From positions 620,001 through 684,000 of the forward strand of contig BGZK01000019.1 in assembly GCA_005406025.1 (NCBI GenBank): DNA of 64,000 nucleotides, given 5' to 3'. The notes below the pieces were generated by a model, which was not told where the DNA came from, ran no database searches, and saw only the letters and a program-made list of their open reading frames with translations. The position numbers and the translations under genes are program-made. This DNA is from Eumeta japonica (lineage: Eukaryota > Arthropoda > Insecta > Lepidoptera > Psychidae). Shown piece by piece: positions 12,312-24,037 of the stretch (position 1 is its first letter; each line of letters opens with the position of its first letter).

Positions 12312-13735
12312 TAGTCAAGTGCGAATAGGACTCGCACCCTGAGGGTTCAATACATAATTAATTATGTATGTAGTTGTAGTAGATATATCATCCATCAAGG
12401 GTCTCGATGATTTTGTCTGTTTGTATTATACAAGTTCTATTTTTTTTTCTTTTGAGTTATGAAATTCTAAAAAAAGTAAAAGCTTTATATATTAAAATGA
12501 ATAAATTGCGATATATATCCAGCAATTAACCAATTTAATCGATATGTGATTGTATTATCGTACAATATCCGATTCCGAGGTTACTTCGTTCATCTAGTTT
12601 TTAAACGAAATCTAATTTTTACATGTATTTATGAATGTGGGAATATATTTTCCCAAGCTAGATATCAAAACGTGGCCGCTAACATTTTAAATTAAAATAA
12701 TATTAAGTGATTTTTCGGAAAAAAAATTATTCATTCGTTTTTGGGTTAAAATATCTACTTCACAGGAACATATGTAAAAAACTTGAAAATGGTAGTTACT
12801 ATTGCACACTTGACCGTAACCTTTTCGCAGTCAAGTACTACTTTGTTACATTTATACGTTCATAACGTTTATTCATTATTTATAGATATCAAATTAAAAC
12901 TAATTTTTGTTTGTCTACCATGGAATGTCTCTGCCTATGTAAAAGTGGCCGCAAACAGGGTTTAACTAACAGTCTGGCAGCCGGATCTTAGCCCATTAGG
13001 TTTGTATCATCGCACTGTTAAGGTATACCTTCCCACAATTTTTCTATTTAAAATTGAGGGGTTTGGACATGTGGATATTTTGAAATCTTAACTCATAAAC
13101 AATCGAAATAAATACAGTTTTGTCAATAAAAACGATGGCATGGAAAACAACTATAAGCTGCATTGTCACTCTCTTGTAGGTACAAATTTACAAAGGGATG
13201 GCACAGACGGGCAGGCGCGACCCTGATGTGTTGACACTTGTAAAGCCTACTTAGCTGTGATAGTTTTCCTTTTAACTTCGTTATATATGCTACTATCGTG
13301 AATGTTTTTCACATACCAAAATAATAACCGTCTATCCGGCTTGGAGTTTGAATCTGACAAAACTTAGCATTCTAAGTTCATTATTTGGGGAATGGATCTC
13401 TAAATCGAAAAATTATTTTTGTGGACCAGCAACACAATTGAATAAGCTATAAAATTATATGCATGGTATAAACGAGAAAAAAATTCATCCCCACTTACGT
13501 GTACAGAAAGTAACCAATTTTTTATTCTACTACTTGTCGGAGTAATTAATATATGCATTCATGCCAAATTACACCTTTCTAGTATTAAGAGTTTCTGAGC
13601 TAAGCTCCGAACAAATAGACACACAGACAGACCTACGGACGGACGGACGGACGAACGGACAGACGGACGAGCGGACAAACTGACATGACGAAACTATAAG
13701 ATTCCTTGTTGGTTACGAAACCTTAAAAGTACTAA
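12312..13735 (+). mobile_element. Lepidopteran interspersed repeat (GTGCGAGTCGGACTCGC family), long copy
   Basis: The head at 12312-12350 (gtcaagtgcgaataggactcgcaccctgagggttc, a diverged GTGCGAGTCGGACTCGC...GGGTTC) and the tail at 13600-13735 (GGAC repeats, then 'gacatgacgaaactataag' and 'ttccttgttggttacgaaacc') are in the orientation expected of one element. I know such heads and tails as frequent in moth and butterfly genomes; the class is unclear. No coding capacity. It lies mostly in mitoferrin intron 3. Confidence 0.5.
13636..13676. repeat. GGAC-rich simple repeat
   Basis: Imperfect GGAC/AGAC tetranucleotide run, part of the tail of the interspersed repeat around it. Confidence 0.8.
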
Positions 13736-14696
13736 GTAGAAAAGTATGGAGATATAATTTAACATGATTCTTTTGCGTTTTAGACGTGCGTGATGATGTC
13801 ACAATTACTTTATTCCATTCACATAACAGTTAAATTTTTTACGGATACATTACATTGATATTTTTCTTCGGATCGGTGACTTCATTCATTTTATCTTATT
13901 TCTTTTCATTGGTTTCGGTGCGTCCCTTGATCCAACACGCAGAATACAAACTGTGCCTATCGTAGGGCCGATCTTGAGCATAGGAATAAAAGATGACCCA
14001 AGGATAGTCTCTCATACGTAACTCGACCATAATTTTTTACCTAAATGTTTAGAGCGGTCACTTTCCTTTAACATTTCAATTTTAATAGCAGTGTACCTTA
14101 TGTTTATTCTATTATTAATAAACACCGCACAGTTCTAAACGGTAATGGTAATTAAATTGTAGAAGAAATAATTATAATCAATTCATCAATTTAAATAAAA
14201 TAAACACTGTTATTCATTTTTATAAATTGCCTCATTATCTTAATACAATGCAATATCTTTAAGTAATGAAAAGGGAAACACAGATAAGGCAAATCGAATT
14301 ACAATTATAGATTAATTTTAATAAGTCATTTCCTATAATTACATGTCTGAATGCTTTTCTCTCGCAATGAAGCAATAACAATATAATTACTTTATTATTC
14401 AATAACACGAGCAACAACGCAAAAAATCAGCGATATTCCAGGTGTTTATCCTTGAGTAGTCGGTTGAAACTGGACCGTGAATCACGCAGTGCACTCTCGC
14501 GCGTGTGCCTATCTACCTATTAGTCGTTCTAGAATACTTTCAGCGGGCCTAACGCGAAACCCTGGAGGAGAGGCTCAATAGCACTACGCTCCTCGCGCAG
14601 CATGTTAAATGAAAGGGATGGTCCTACAGCGAGAGTCTAGGACGTGGCGGTAGGCCCGTCGTATCCCAGTCCTAGGTGGACGTCCGTCTACCTCAC

Positions 14697-14827
14697 CGTG
14701 TACGATGTGATCGTGCCGATGCCTGGTGAGGTGGCCGAGGGTCAGTTTGGTGTGCTCGTAGGTGGCGAAGAAGCAGGCGTGCGCCGGGCCCGCGCCCATC
14801 ACCACCGCCGACATGCCGCGGACGGGC
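14697..14827 (-). CDS. mfrn: Mitoferrin, exon 3
   Basis: Third coding exon, 131 nt, with acceptor TTTGTGCAG and donor CACG|GTGAGG. Joined to exon 2 it reads LRPVRGMSAVVMGAGPAHA followed by CFFATYEHTKLTLGHL. The helix-2 motif 'GAGPAHA..FATYE' is a hallmark of mitoferrins and separates them from most other SLC25 carriers. It covers residues 68-111 and leaves one base (G) for Gly112. The exon is strongly GC-rich, about two thirds by eye, in AT-rich surroundings. The open frame runs on past the donor as far as 14605, but those residues are not carrier-like, and the phase match with exon 4 shows that the splice at 14697 is right. It is separated from exon 2 by an intron of about 23.2 kb full of transposons. 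Confidence 0.94.
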
Positions 14828-15207
14828 CTGCACAAACACACGCTAAATACGTTATACGTTGTTTTTGCCTGCGAGAATTGAGTACTTCGCCTATATTTAA
14901 AATACTGTATTTATTGATCCTATGTGTGAGCTGACTAGAAATAAACAATAAAAGCGAAATCAAATTTCAAAACGGCAAAACACAATAAGGAATTGGGGGC
15001 CATATCATTTTTGTAAAACGTAGTTTAACAAATGTTCTATGTTAGGCTATTAGACTATGACGTCACAGGTTACTAGGGTTCTCTCTAGACTGGAAAAGTA
15101 AAACAGTCATTACTCAGTTATTTTAATAATTTAAAAAAAAACAGATTTCCTTACACTATTCCTTAGATAAAAGATCTATAAAAGTTGACCCTGCGGGTCA
15201 TCCATAA

Positions 15208-16001
15208 AACTCCCCCATAGGATATAAATTGATGTGTTTTTGAGCTCCTCAAGTTCAAAAATGTAATTGTCCCAAAGCTCAAAGAATTATCTTTACACCT
15301 TTAGAGCTCAAAAATAATAAAAAAAACGGTTGTAATAAAAAAATAAACCATTCCTAAAACTCATGCTATTTTCAAGCACGAATGGGTCAAAATATACCAC
15401 CTATAAAGCTATAATACGATTTTTTTGTTTTTTAAAGCTCATCGAGTTCAAAAATATAATTTCAATACGTTTTCAGGTCTTCGAGTCTAGATTTATTTAA
15501 ATAAAACGTTATATTTTCGCACTAAGATATTTATCGAACGTATTGTTCGATTTTGATCTGCTATGCGGCAGTCAACGCAATTTTTGCAGTTTTTTAAACA
15601 AAGAAAGTTGATGGATACCAAACATCAATCTCACAAAACCTATAAAAAATATTTTGTATAAAGTCTTTTTGCTAATTTTTCGTTAACGATATCTGTCTAA
15701 TGAACCAAGGATTTTTAATGTAGTTTGCAACAATCAACGTGATTCTAAGCAGAAGAGTTAATTACATTTTAGAAATTATTGGTAGAGCAGTTTAAGAAAT
15801 ATTCTAAAAAATCAATTTATAAAAATATTTTCAACACACGCACAAGCACACATTCACATACAGAGACATAACTTGATAATCGGTCAAAATAGATTTTTAG
15901 GGCCCTAAACCATTAAAATTCGGTAAAAACCCTATTTTCGGATCGGATTGAAAACAGTATCTTATTTTACGAAAATTTTTAAATTTTCATAGGGGAAAGT
16001 T
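15208..16001. mobile_element. 794-bp element with AACTCCCCCATAGGA-like terminal repeats
   Basis: Left end AACTCCCCCATAGGA; the complement of the right end is AACTTTCCCCTATGA. The layout and a CACA-rich patch near 15835-15865 recall the 4677-5191 element, so the two may be distant relatives. Its inner block 15525-15790 recurs, diverged, just outside the right end at 16016-16270 (both contain 'gataccaaacatcaatc', 'cgaatttttcgttaa' or 'ctaatttttcgttaa', and 'gtttgcaacaatcaacg' or 'gttcgcaacgatcac'). Confidence 0.6.
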
Positions 16002-16334
16002 AAAAGACTTATTTTTTAATATTTCAACTACGATATCTTTCGAAGACCTTATTCCATTTTCATCTGGTTTACGGCAGCCGACGCGGTTTTCTAAGAAAAA
16101 GATGACCGAATACCAAACATCAATCCCTCAATAATTTCATGTTATTTTGTATATTTTTGTTAAAAAACCTTTTATTAGCGAATTTTTCGTTAATGATATC
16201 TCTCGAACGAACGAACTGACTTTGATCCAGTTCGCAACGATCACTGTTTCTTAAAGAGCATAGCTATAGTGCAACTTGAGCCCAGAACAATCTTTGAGAG
16301 AAAAATTTAAAGAAATGATTTTTTTAATTGTATA

Positions 16335-16822
16335 GTCACAATACATATACGAAAAGCTGATACATGTCAAGAGAAATATAAAATCGTTCCGAAATATTAG
16401 TGATATTCGTAACATTAACACTAGATATAAAAATGACCTTGCTGCTCTTAGAACTAGACAGCAAAGTCAACAAACCATTTATTTGCCATTTCAGGAATTT
16501 AAAACATTCATGAAATAATGGTATATTATGGTAAGGGCTACTATGCCTTAAGTATTTGATATTAACGAAAAAAAAAACCGTGAGATTGAACTGCTCAACT
16601 GTTTCATGTTGTTTCATGTATTTTTTTAATGTACTAGTTTTATTACTAATCTATCCTATATCTGTGAAAAAGAAAATAGACCAATCCTTGAGTTTCTTGC
16701 CCATTCATCGCAGAATGAATCAACATTTGGAATTAGTGGTAATGTTAATGCCAAAAAATACAATAATGACGTATTTCAAATGTAATTCTACTATTAGTGA
16801 AATAGAGGTATTTTTGATTTAA
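16335..16822 (+). mobile_element. 3' end of a LINE (second family), copy 1
   Basis: 5'-truncated retrotransposon end. It shares with 20140-20620 the blocks 'accttgctgctcttagaac', 'tttgccatttcaggaattt', 'ggtaagggctactatgcc', 'ccttgagtttcttgcccattc', 'tgacgtatttcaaatgtaatt' and the tail 'gaaatagaggtatttttgattt'. The 'gagtttcttgcccattctt' block is, from general knowledge, widespread in lepidopteran LINE 3' ends. Only a few C-terminal codons of ORF2 are represented. Confidence 0.7.
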
Positions 16823-18138
16823 TTTGATCGGGGTACAAGGAGTGAGAAAGAAAGAAAAATAAACACTAAAAAAAACAGGTCAACTAAACTGTTAGCGTTC
16901 TTTCAGTATGTATATTAGCATGCGATTGGTCTAGAAAACATTCGTTGACTGTAAACAAAATCACACATACGTCATCCTTTATTATAAAAAGCTGGTAAAG
17001 GTTTTCAATTAAAATTAAAAAATAAATAGCTAGCATTGCCTGAAATATTTTAACCAGTCAAAATTCCCATATAGTGCAAAAAACTACACTCATGAATTTC
17101 GAAATAAGCAAACAGAATCCCATTCCGTTTCTTATTTAGCCAGGAGATTATTATGTTATTTAATTGCTTTGTTTATGAGCGTTATTGGGAACTATATCTT
17201 TAGGTTAGCTCACTTAAAAAACACATAAACGGATAAAACAACAATAATATTGATAAACGACTCCAGCCAGACAAACACAATAATCCGAGAAATGCAGAAA
17301 TTAATACCAACTTTTTATATTACGACATTGCAATTAGAGGCGTGTGGACATATTCTTATTTACATTTTCCTTTCTATAAGGAATTCACGTTTGTGGTGCA
17401 GCTACTTCACGGGTTCTGGATTGCGGATCACAATCGTTATTTAACATACACTTATCTTTAAATAAGACGTTCAAGCTAAAAAGGAAATACCACTCTTGCA
17501 TACAAAATGTTTCAATCAACTGAATTGTTGTCGTGAGGAAGTTCAATATAACTTTTTGGAGATCTCCGATTAGTCAGGAGGTCGTGGCGAGAAGGAAGCA
17601 CGGTCGGTGGGAAAATCCACGTAAAACGTGACAGGATGACGTACAAGCACTCCCCGCTAGATCAACATCCATTACTAAGAAGTCGGTGTTGGCTAGATAG
17701 AGATCAGTGAACAGTGTTTGACTACTAATGCAATCAATCTTATCCTTTTAGTAGTGTACAGTTTGATAAACAATATTAGTGTAAAAGTTAACACAATATA
17801 CCCGTTTTTAGTACACCAGAAACGGGACTATATTAACTGACCCTCGTAGCCCATGGATGAGACGTAATGGGGCACCATAACGGATCTAAAGTCACTCTGT
17901 ATTTCCCGTTCAACAGACTCGATTTTATTAACTATATGCTTTACTGCTGTCGAGTACGATCAAAATCGAATAGCAAGTTCTGCGTGAAATAAGCAGACAA
18001 CATGTCTTAGTAGTTTTTTGGGTTTAGATATATTTAAGTGATCGATTTTAATTTATTTATGAAAATGTCTTTCATGTACAGACAAGGCTCTAAAACTGAT
18101 TTATAATAATAGAGGAGGCAAAGCATAAATCGTGAATA

Positions 18139-19540
18139 CGGGGGTATGCCAAAAAAAAGATACACAAATTATAATATTTATTACTAATATCTATCTTTTT
18201 AAAGTATTAACCCTAAGCATGTTATACAATTTTCCATGCGTTTAAACCGCTTGATGATAATGCCTTAATCCTCTTGACCACTCTTTCTCAGATACTTCAG
18301 AAATTTCAAAATTATAGGCAGCCAGTGCATTTCATTGCTCTCAAATCTCCTTTTTAATATTTTGATTTTGGGAAACAAAATAAAATAGCATGGTGCTAAA
18401 TCAGAGGAATACGAAGGGTGAGGTAGGATACACATCTTTTGTTCGCGACGAAAACGTTCCTGCGCAACCCGACGTACACACGGCGTGAACATATTCACTA
18501 TCTTATTAAATAGTGAATATGTTCACGAAATAGTCAAGCGATCAGCAAAACCAAAAACGGGCCGTTATGCGTTCTATACGCGTGCGTCCGGTCCGTCACA
18601 TCTTTCGAATTAAAAAAAATTAACTTTTCTGTGTGTCACGGCGTTGTCGTAATGCCAAGGAAGGTACCGGTTTAGGAAAGTGACTTCGGTCCCTTATAAC
18701 ACCAAAGTAATAATTCTGCTTGGACACAAACTACATACCACTCAGAATTAACAGGTCCTCTAGCAAGAGAATAGCAATGACCGATCTTACAAAAAAAAAC
18801 GTGGCAACCAATTGTGTTTATGTCCTTCACGCAAGATGACTTTATATTGGTGTTCATTCATTTCCAAAGCACCGTATGGCCCATTGTCACTTTATTCCGG
18901 GGTCCTACTTATATAGCCATGTTTCGCCACCGGTAAGTATAGTGTATAAGTTTTTTCTCGCTTCCGTCGAATTTCTCTATCATAAATTGGCACCAATCTA
19001 CTCGGCAGTCTTTCTGATCATCAGTCAGTTTGTGCGACACTAATCTCTAACAACGCTGACAGAAAGAAAGGAAATGAATAATGGTTAGCATCACTCCTAA
19101 TCCAATACTCAGTTCTCGTTCAAACTCTACACGTGTAGATTTCCGGTTCTCCAGGATCAACTTTTCAATTGTTTGAATATTTTCTTGTGTGACTGAGACT
19201 GGCAGCCGAACTATTATCGCTTCATCTTCAAATCTTCCCCATCCTCTTTTAAACTCAACAAACCAATTAAACACTCTTGCTCGTGAACAAGCATACACCA
19301 AAAAGAGTAATCGAAAGTTCAAACATTCTTGGGGCCTTAAGCTCATGTCGATTGAATTTCATTTTTGCAAGCAAAATTCCCGACAGATTCTCACAAAAAT
19401 AAGCATTTTAATCAAAAAGTATTTAAATTCAAATATGTTTCATTTTTAAACTAATCGCTAAATAACCAGTGTTTGCGATGATGTATAACCTGCCAATATC
19501 AACTTATTGGGTAGTTGAGTTGACATTTGACATACCCTCG
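18139..19540 (-). mobile_element. Mariner (family 2, irritans-like), both ends present
   Basis: 1.4-kb element on the minus strand. The ends are CGGGGGTATGCCAAA at 18139 and, as complement, CGAGGGTATGTCAAA at 19540, each next to TA. Transposase remnants: SLRPQECLNFRLL, SRARVFNWFVEFKRGWGRFE and LPVSVTQENIQTIEKLILEN (N-terminal helix-turn-helix part, 19047-19346), RVDWCQFMIEKF, and HPSYSSDLAPCYFILFPKIK (C-terminal catalytic part, 18265-18498). Multiple stops and frameshifts. A 17-bp perfect hairpin at 18484-18527 and about 110 bp of GC-rich sequence (18535-18645) interrupt the region between the two catalytic blocks. Confidence 0.88.
18484..18527. repeat. 17-bp perfect hairpin inside the irritans-like mariner
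   Basis: CGTGAACATATTCACTA, a 10-nt loop (tcttattaaa), then the exact reverse complement TAGTGAATATGTTCACG. One arm belongs to the transposase frame (near 'MNMFTPCVRRV'); the other is extra. Confidence 0.88.
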
Positions 19541-20139
19541 TAGTCAAAGGCTGAAGTTACTTTGCACTTTTAAGTAACCATATGATATATAATAAATTAA
19601 CAATTTTTTTCGTTTCAAACGTATACAAAAGGAAGACAGATCTAATTTATAAATTGCCGAAATACGCAAGTCTTTAAGTAACTCGTACATTGCGTAAACA
19701 CAACGCGGTAGGGGGGCAATGCGTACTAAAGCGACATTATGGCTAAAATTATGACTTATCTAATAATAACTCCCAACTTCGCTCTTTACCGTTTTTTGTA
19801 ATCAATCATTTTCCTATTTATTAAATTCTTCTTTTATAAAAGAAGAGTATCTTATCTCCAAAAAAAAACGCTTTTATTCTATGTATATATTAATCACAAG
19901 TAATACAGTGATAAATTATAACTTGAAGTGGAGCGTAGTGCCGTGTAACCCACGCGCACACCGCATTCACACCTGCATTCTAAAACACGCTCGCGTTTGC
20001 TTCTACAAAGAGTTTTTTTCGTTTAAAATGAAAACTAGGTTCGTTTCAAAAGTCCAATTGGCATTTAGAAAGCATTGTATAGATTAATCTACGTAGAAAA
20101 TTTAGAGGCTTAAGTTGGTCCCACTTGCATGCAAAATAT

Positions 20140-20620
20140 TTATTTTTCTGTTATAAAAGTTAATAAATCGTGTAACAACATAAGAACAATCTTGCTGCTC
20201 ATAAGACCCGTCTAAGTAAAGTTAATAAATCATTTAAGGGGGTGTGTGTGCACTTTTACAATAAGATCCCAGCTGAAATTCAAAATTTGCCATTTGTTGA
20301 GTTTAAAGGTTTGTTAAAAGAAAGTTATATGGCAAGGGCTATTATACCGTGTTGGAATATCTTAATGAAAAAAAGCCCTTGGGATTGAGCTACTCGCTTA
20401 TCAGGTTATTGCATATAATTTTTAAATGTCGACTAAATTATAAATGACCAAATCCTTTGTATTGATGAGTAAATAGAGCAAGCCTTGAGTTTCTTGCCCA
20501 TTCTTCTCTCGGTGAATCAGCGTTTGGAATAGACAGCAATCTTGAAATAAATTTATTAATGACGTATTTCAAGTGTAATTACATTACCTATGAAATAAAG
20601 ATATTTTTGATTTTTATTTT
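20140..20620 (+). mobile_element. 3' end of a LINE (second family), copy 2
   Basis: Better preserved than the copy at 16335. The conceptual frame reads NILAAHKTRLSKVNKSFKGG, then VHFYNKIPAEIQNLPFVEFK, ESYMARAIIPCWNILMKK and a stop. This is the short C-terminal tail typical of a large group of insect LINE ORF2 proteins. It is followed by a ~220-bp 3' UTR with TTGAGTTTCTTGCCCATTC and a tail ending GAAATAAAGATATTTTTGATTT-like repeats. No reverse transcriptase core is present. Confidence 0.75.
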
Positions 20621-21339
20621 AAACAAAGTGAAGAATCGGGTCACCATAGGTCACTTTCACATGTTTTGTATTTTTTGGAAAAGCTCGAGATCCCTAGCAT
20701 CAAAATATCGAATTCATCATCTTAATTCTACGCAAGCGCCGAACCAGCGCACCACATTTACCTGTCCAGAAGTAATTGTTCTAACGTATTAATACATATA
20801 CGAAATCTAAGCAATGATTTATTTTATTGAGTACAAGCGCGCCGCAGTAATTATAACCATATTAACCGTAACATGTGGTTACGATAATAACTATTTTGTT
20901 TTTAAAACTGTACACAAATGTAAAAAGTTTAAAGATATTACTGATATTTAAATTATCCTGGCGAGAAAAATAATCTTCTAAAAGAAAAAAAAATTATTGC
21001 TTTTTTATCGAATTTTTATATATGTAGTATCTACATCTTCATATTTCATATGAACAAACAGATCATATTATAGAAACAAGGAAAACAAAAGCTCGCAAAG
21101 TATATACTGAAAATCCGTCAAAGTAATGTCGGTTTTCATAACTGAAATTGTACGCTTCTTTTTATATATCACATAACTTGTTAGGACAAGTGTCTAGTTT
21201 GTAAAGAGTACAACTGTTTTACTTTCTTTTAATGATACTGACTTTCTTAATTGACGAGGCAAGACGTTCTGATAATAAAACGTATAGAATGTGATAAATA
21301 TGGAGTTTGCGTATTGTTAACACATTAATGGAAACTAAA

Positions 21340-22730
21340 GCTCAAAGCAGCCGCGACAGCAAGAGAAATATGTGAAATTGAAGAAGATACAGTGGGCGAT
21401 TAGCATAGAGTTGGTTTAATCGTTTTAATAGTAAAGATTTGACGCTGGATTTGAAGCTACAAATGAAGAAGTAGAAAACAACATAACACCAGCGCTCGAC
21501 GATTATCTGACTCCCTTGAACCTATTAAAGACACCATGCATCGCCACTTAAAATCATTGAATAAGACTTGTAAAAGTTGTCGAATAGCGCCCCTTAAACT
21601 AAAGCAGATTCAAGCGAAACGTCGAGTAAAACTGTGCAAAAAGCTCCTTGCCCTGCAAAGATGATCGTTTTATTAATCATTGTAGCATATGATGAAATTT
21701 GGAATAATCTAAAAAAATCCAAACATGGAAAATCAGTGGTTAGAAGGACCATACTTGAACCCGTCGTAAAGATTCGGGTCGAGTCTTGTTATGGTGTCTG
21801 GTAAAATTTGAAGGTTTAATATACTTTGAAATAATTACAAATGGTCAAGACATATATAGTCAACAGCTGACACGAATGTATGAAGTTTTGTAGCAGAAAT
21901 ATAAAGGTTTAGTAAAGGAAAAACTTGTGCTTTTGCAACTTGGCAATGTTAGACCACATATTGACGAAAATAACGTAGCAAAAGATTGAAGACCTTAGCG
22001 GTATTAAACTCCTACCACATCCAGCATTTAGCTCGGACCATGCACCATCAAACTACTATTTAGTCAGATCCATGGCGATTCTATCGTGGAAAAAAATTGG
22101 TTGTTTGTAAAGTCGGTTTATGGACGATAATTTTACGTGATAATGTCATAAGAAAACATTGATGAAAAATTGCATTCTTTTATGAATTGAATTGAATTAT
22201 TATCACTGAATTATCATTATTTTGTATAATACAAAGAAGGAGTTAATTGAAATTGACAATGTTTTCGATAAATTAACATTTATTTGTACTCGTTAATTCA
22301 AATACTTTTCTACTTAAATTATACAGTAAAGAGATAGATGCGTGCTATCGGCCTAAGCCGATCGTACCTCTCTATTGTTCCGCGCTCTCGCTCGCACGCT
22401 TGGCTCAGGCGGAACGTAACAATGAGTCATGCTTTTTCGTGCGTGCAGCCGGCGTCCATATCGATTTATAAGACGTTATCGCGTCAAAAAAAAATTGAAT
22501 CCAAAATAGATGTTTAAAATGCAGTGCGGCAATTCTTCGCATTTAAATCCAAGGAATGGTGTTACCAAGGTCGTGTTACCTAGGTCTCAGAGGACTTGCT
22601 GAATGTTGAGTTAAGACTATAAAATACGATGAGTTATACTTTGAACAATAAGGTGTTCTTTGTGTATGGTTACTTAATGAACAAAATGAACATTAAAAAC
22701 CGATAACATTGATAAGACACCTTAATAATT
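21340..22730 (+). mobile_element. Decayed mariner (family 3, copy F) with a nested insertion
   Basis: Plus-strand mariner remnant aligned by eye with the copy at 31170-31770. Shared stretches include 'catggaaaatcagtgg', 'cagctgacacgaatgtatgaagtttt', 'accacatccagcatttagctcggacc', 'gcagtgcggcaattctt' and 'aaggaatggt'. The translation gives relics such as LLPHPAF...DHAPSNYYLV and the N-terminal AATAREICEIEEDTV. Stops and shifts are frequent. It is split by a 388-bp insertion at 22100-22487. The 5' boundary is uncertain. Confidence 0.75.
22100..22487. mobile_element. 388-bp insertion in mariner F, flanked by a 10-bp duplication
   Basis: The mariner sequence stops at '...gtggaaaaaaattg' and resumes at 'aaaaaaattgaatcc'. 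The copy at 31560-31600 reads straight through, so the intervening DNA is an insertion and AAAAAAATTG (22090-22099 and 22488-22497) is its likely target duplication. The insert starts gttgtttgtaaagtcgg, contains 'acgtgataatgtcat' and ends 'gacgttatcgcgtcaa', a loose inverted pair. It codes for nothing visible. A related motif, GACGCGATAACGGCCCG, recurs at 22843-22860. Confidence 0.6.
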
Positions 22731-22973
22731 TAATAACAATAAAAATCCATATAATCATGTGCAAATAACGTCACAAATGTTTTTTTCAGACTGACGTTGT
22801 AGGTCTGAACAAACGTTGCACGGTCGCATTGTATACACGTCTAGACGCGATAACGGCCCGTTTACTTGCATTATAAAGTTGATTTAAAAATCACTAAAAT
22901 AACGCAGAAGGCTGAATATAGACTATAATGACAGGTCAATAGAATACAACAATTATTCGAGACGTATTATGAC

Positions 22974-24029
22974 TAGAGTTGTCGCGAATACTCGCTATTA
23001 TTCGGTATTCGACATTACTCGACATTTTTTTTTATATTCGTCGAATACCGAATAATTCTAGTATTATTCGGCATTCGGCGAGTATTCGTCTAAAATAAAT
23101 TTATAACGAACAAAAAAAAACTAATAAGTAAAAATAATCATTCTTTATTATTTTCCTTAATAAAACTAAACACAACATCAATAATTATTTATCATATTGA
23201 AATTTAAAATTCTCTCCTGTGCCTGTCATTAGGTTTTTTAATTAATTAATATTTAAAATCCACCAGAGGCAGATTGTGATGCAAAAAAACTATTTTTTCT
23301 GCACGTTCGGGAGCGAGTCGGTTTCGCTTTTTCTCGTAAAGTAATCCTGCCTCAGAAAATAGTCTTTCTGAATAAACAGAGCTCGCTGGTGTGATTAAGT
23401 ATCGTTTAGCAAGCTTACTTAAAATAGGGAATCCATTCTTATTGGTGCTCAAAGCCCACCATTCATATGGGTTGATTTTTCTGTCAGCCTTTGCTAATGC
23501 GGTGTACTTGGCAATTTCTTGAGCAGTGGCATTCTTGGATTGCTTTTCAGTAGGCTCAGGCTGCTCTATTGCGGATTCTTCAAAACATGCCCAAAATAAT
23601 TTATGAGTTTGTGAATCAACATTCTCACCTTCATTGTATAAACGAGACCTTTTGGATGGAGTTTCTGGATCAGAATCTTCATTTTCTTCATCTAAAGAAA
23701 GCCTAAGACCTTCTCTAAGCACAGCTCTACGGATCCTTTCAGCTTGGGTAGCGTCAAAGAAAAAGTCCTTGTAGCGGGGGTCTAAAAATGTTGACAAGTA
23801 ATATGTCATGTTAAAGCATAGATCGTCCAAGTTAAAACGGGCTTGCAAATTTTCTATTAACATTTTTCTAAAATCATCAACGTGTGCGGTTTGTTGAATC
23901 ATTGCATCTTTCATTAGGTATCTTATTTATGTCGAATAGTAATGCCGAGTTATTCGACTATTCGCCAAAGCGAATGGCGATTACTCGGTATTCGACTATT
24001 CGCTATAACAACTATTCGCGGCAAACCTG
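22974..24029 (-). mobile_element. hAT deletion derivative with 8-bp target duplication
   Basis: Complete element of 1056 bp. It is flanked by the 8-bp duplication ATTATGAC (22966-22973 and 24030-24037), the length made by hAT transposases. The ends are imperfect inverted repeats: TAGAGTTGTCGCGAA on the left and CAGGTTTGCCGCGAA as the complement of the right end. Dense TATTCG/ATTCGAC motifs lie just inside each end (22985-23090 and 23935-24015), as expected of subterminal transposase-binding repeats. Inside is only the C-terminal part of the transposase (23246-23914). Small, sharply bounded and probably recently mobile through a full-length helper. Confidence 0.92.
23246..23914 (-). pseudogene. 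hAT transposase, C-terminal 222 residues only
   Basis: Uninterrupted frame of 222 codons encoding the end of a hAT (ZBED-like) transposase. It starts within the RNase H-like region (MTYYLSTFLDPRYKDFFF) and includes an acidic insert (LDEENEDSDPETPSKRSR). It then carries the hAT dimerisation domain: ADRKINPYEWWALSTNKNGF, SKLAKRYLITPASSVYSERL, FSEAGLLYEKKRNRLAPERA. The N-terminal BED finger and first catalytic Asp are absent. An ATG exists at 23914 but is probably just the first Met after the deletion point. The clean frame suggests recent origin. It might be translated and act as a dimerisation-competent repressor, but no sequence evidence shows this. Confidence 0.9.
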
Positions 24030-24037
24030 ATTATGAC

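Noticed and set aside
12355..12370. Palindrome cataattaattatg
   Set aside because: Expected by chance in AT-rich DNA and inside a repeat element.
14644..14934. 96-codon plus-strand frame
   Set aside because: Antisense shadow of mitoferrin exon 3, open because of its GC-rich composition.
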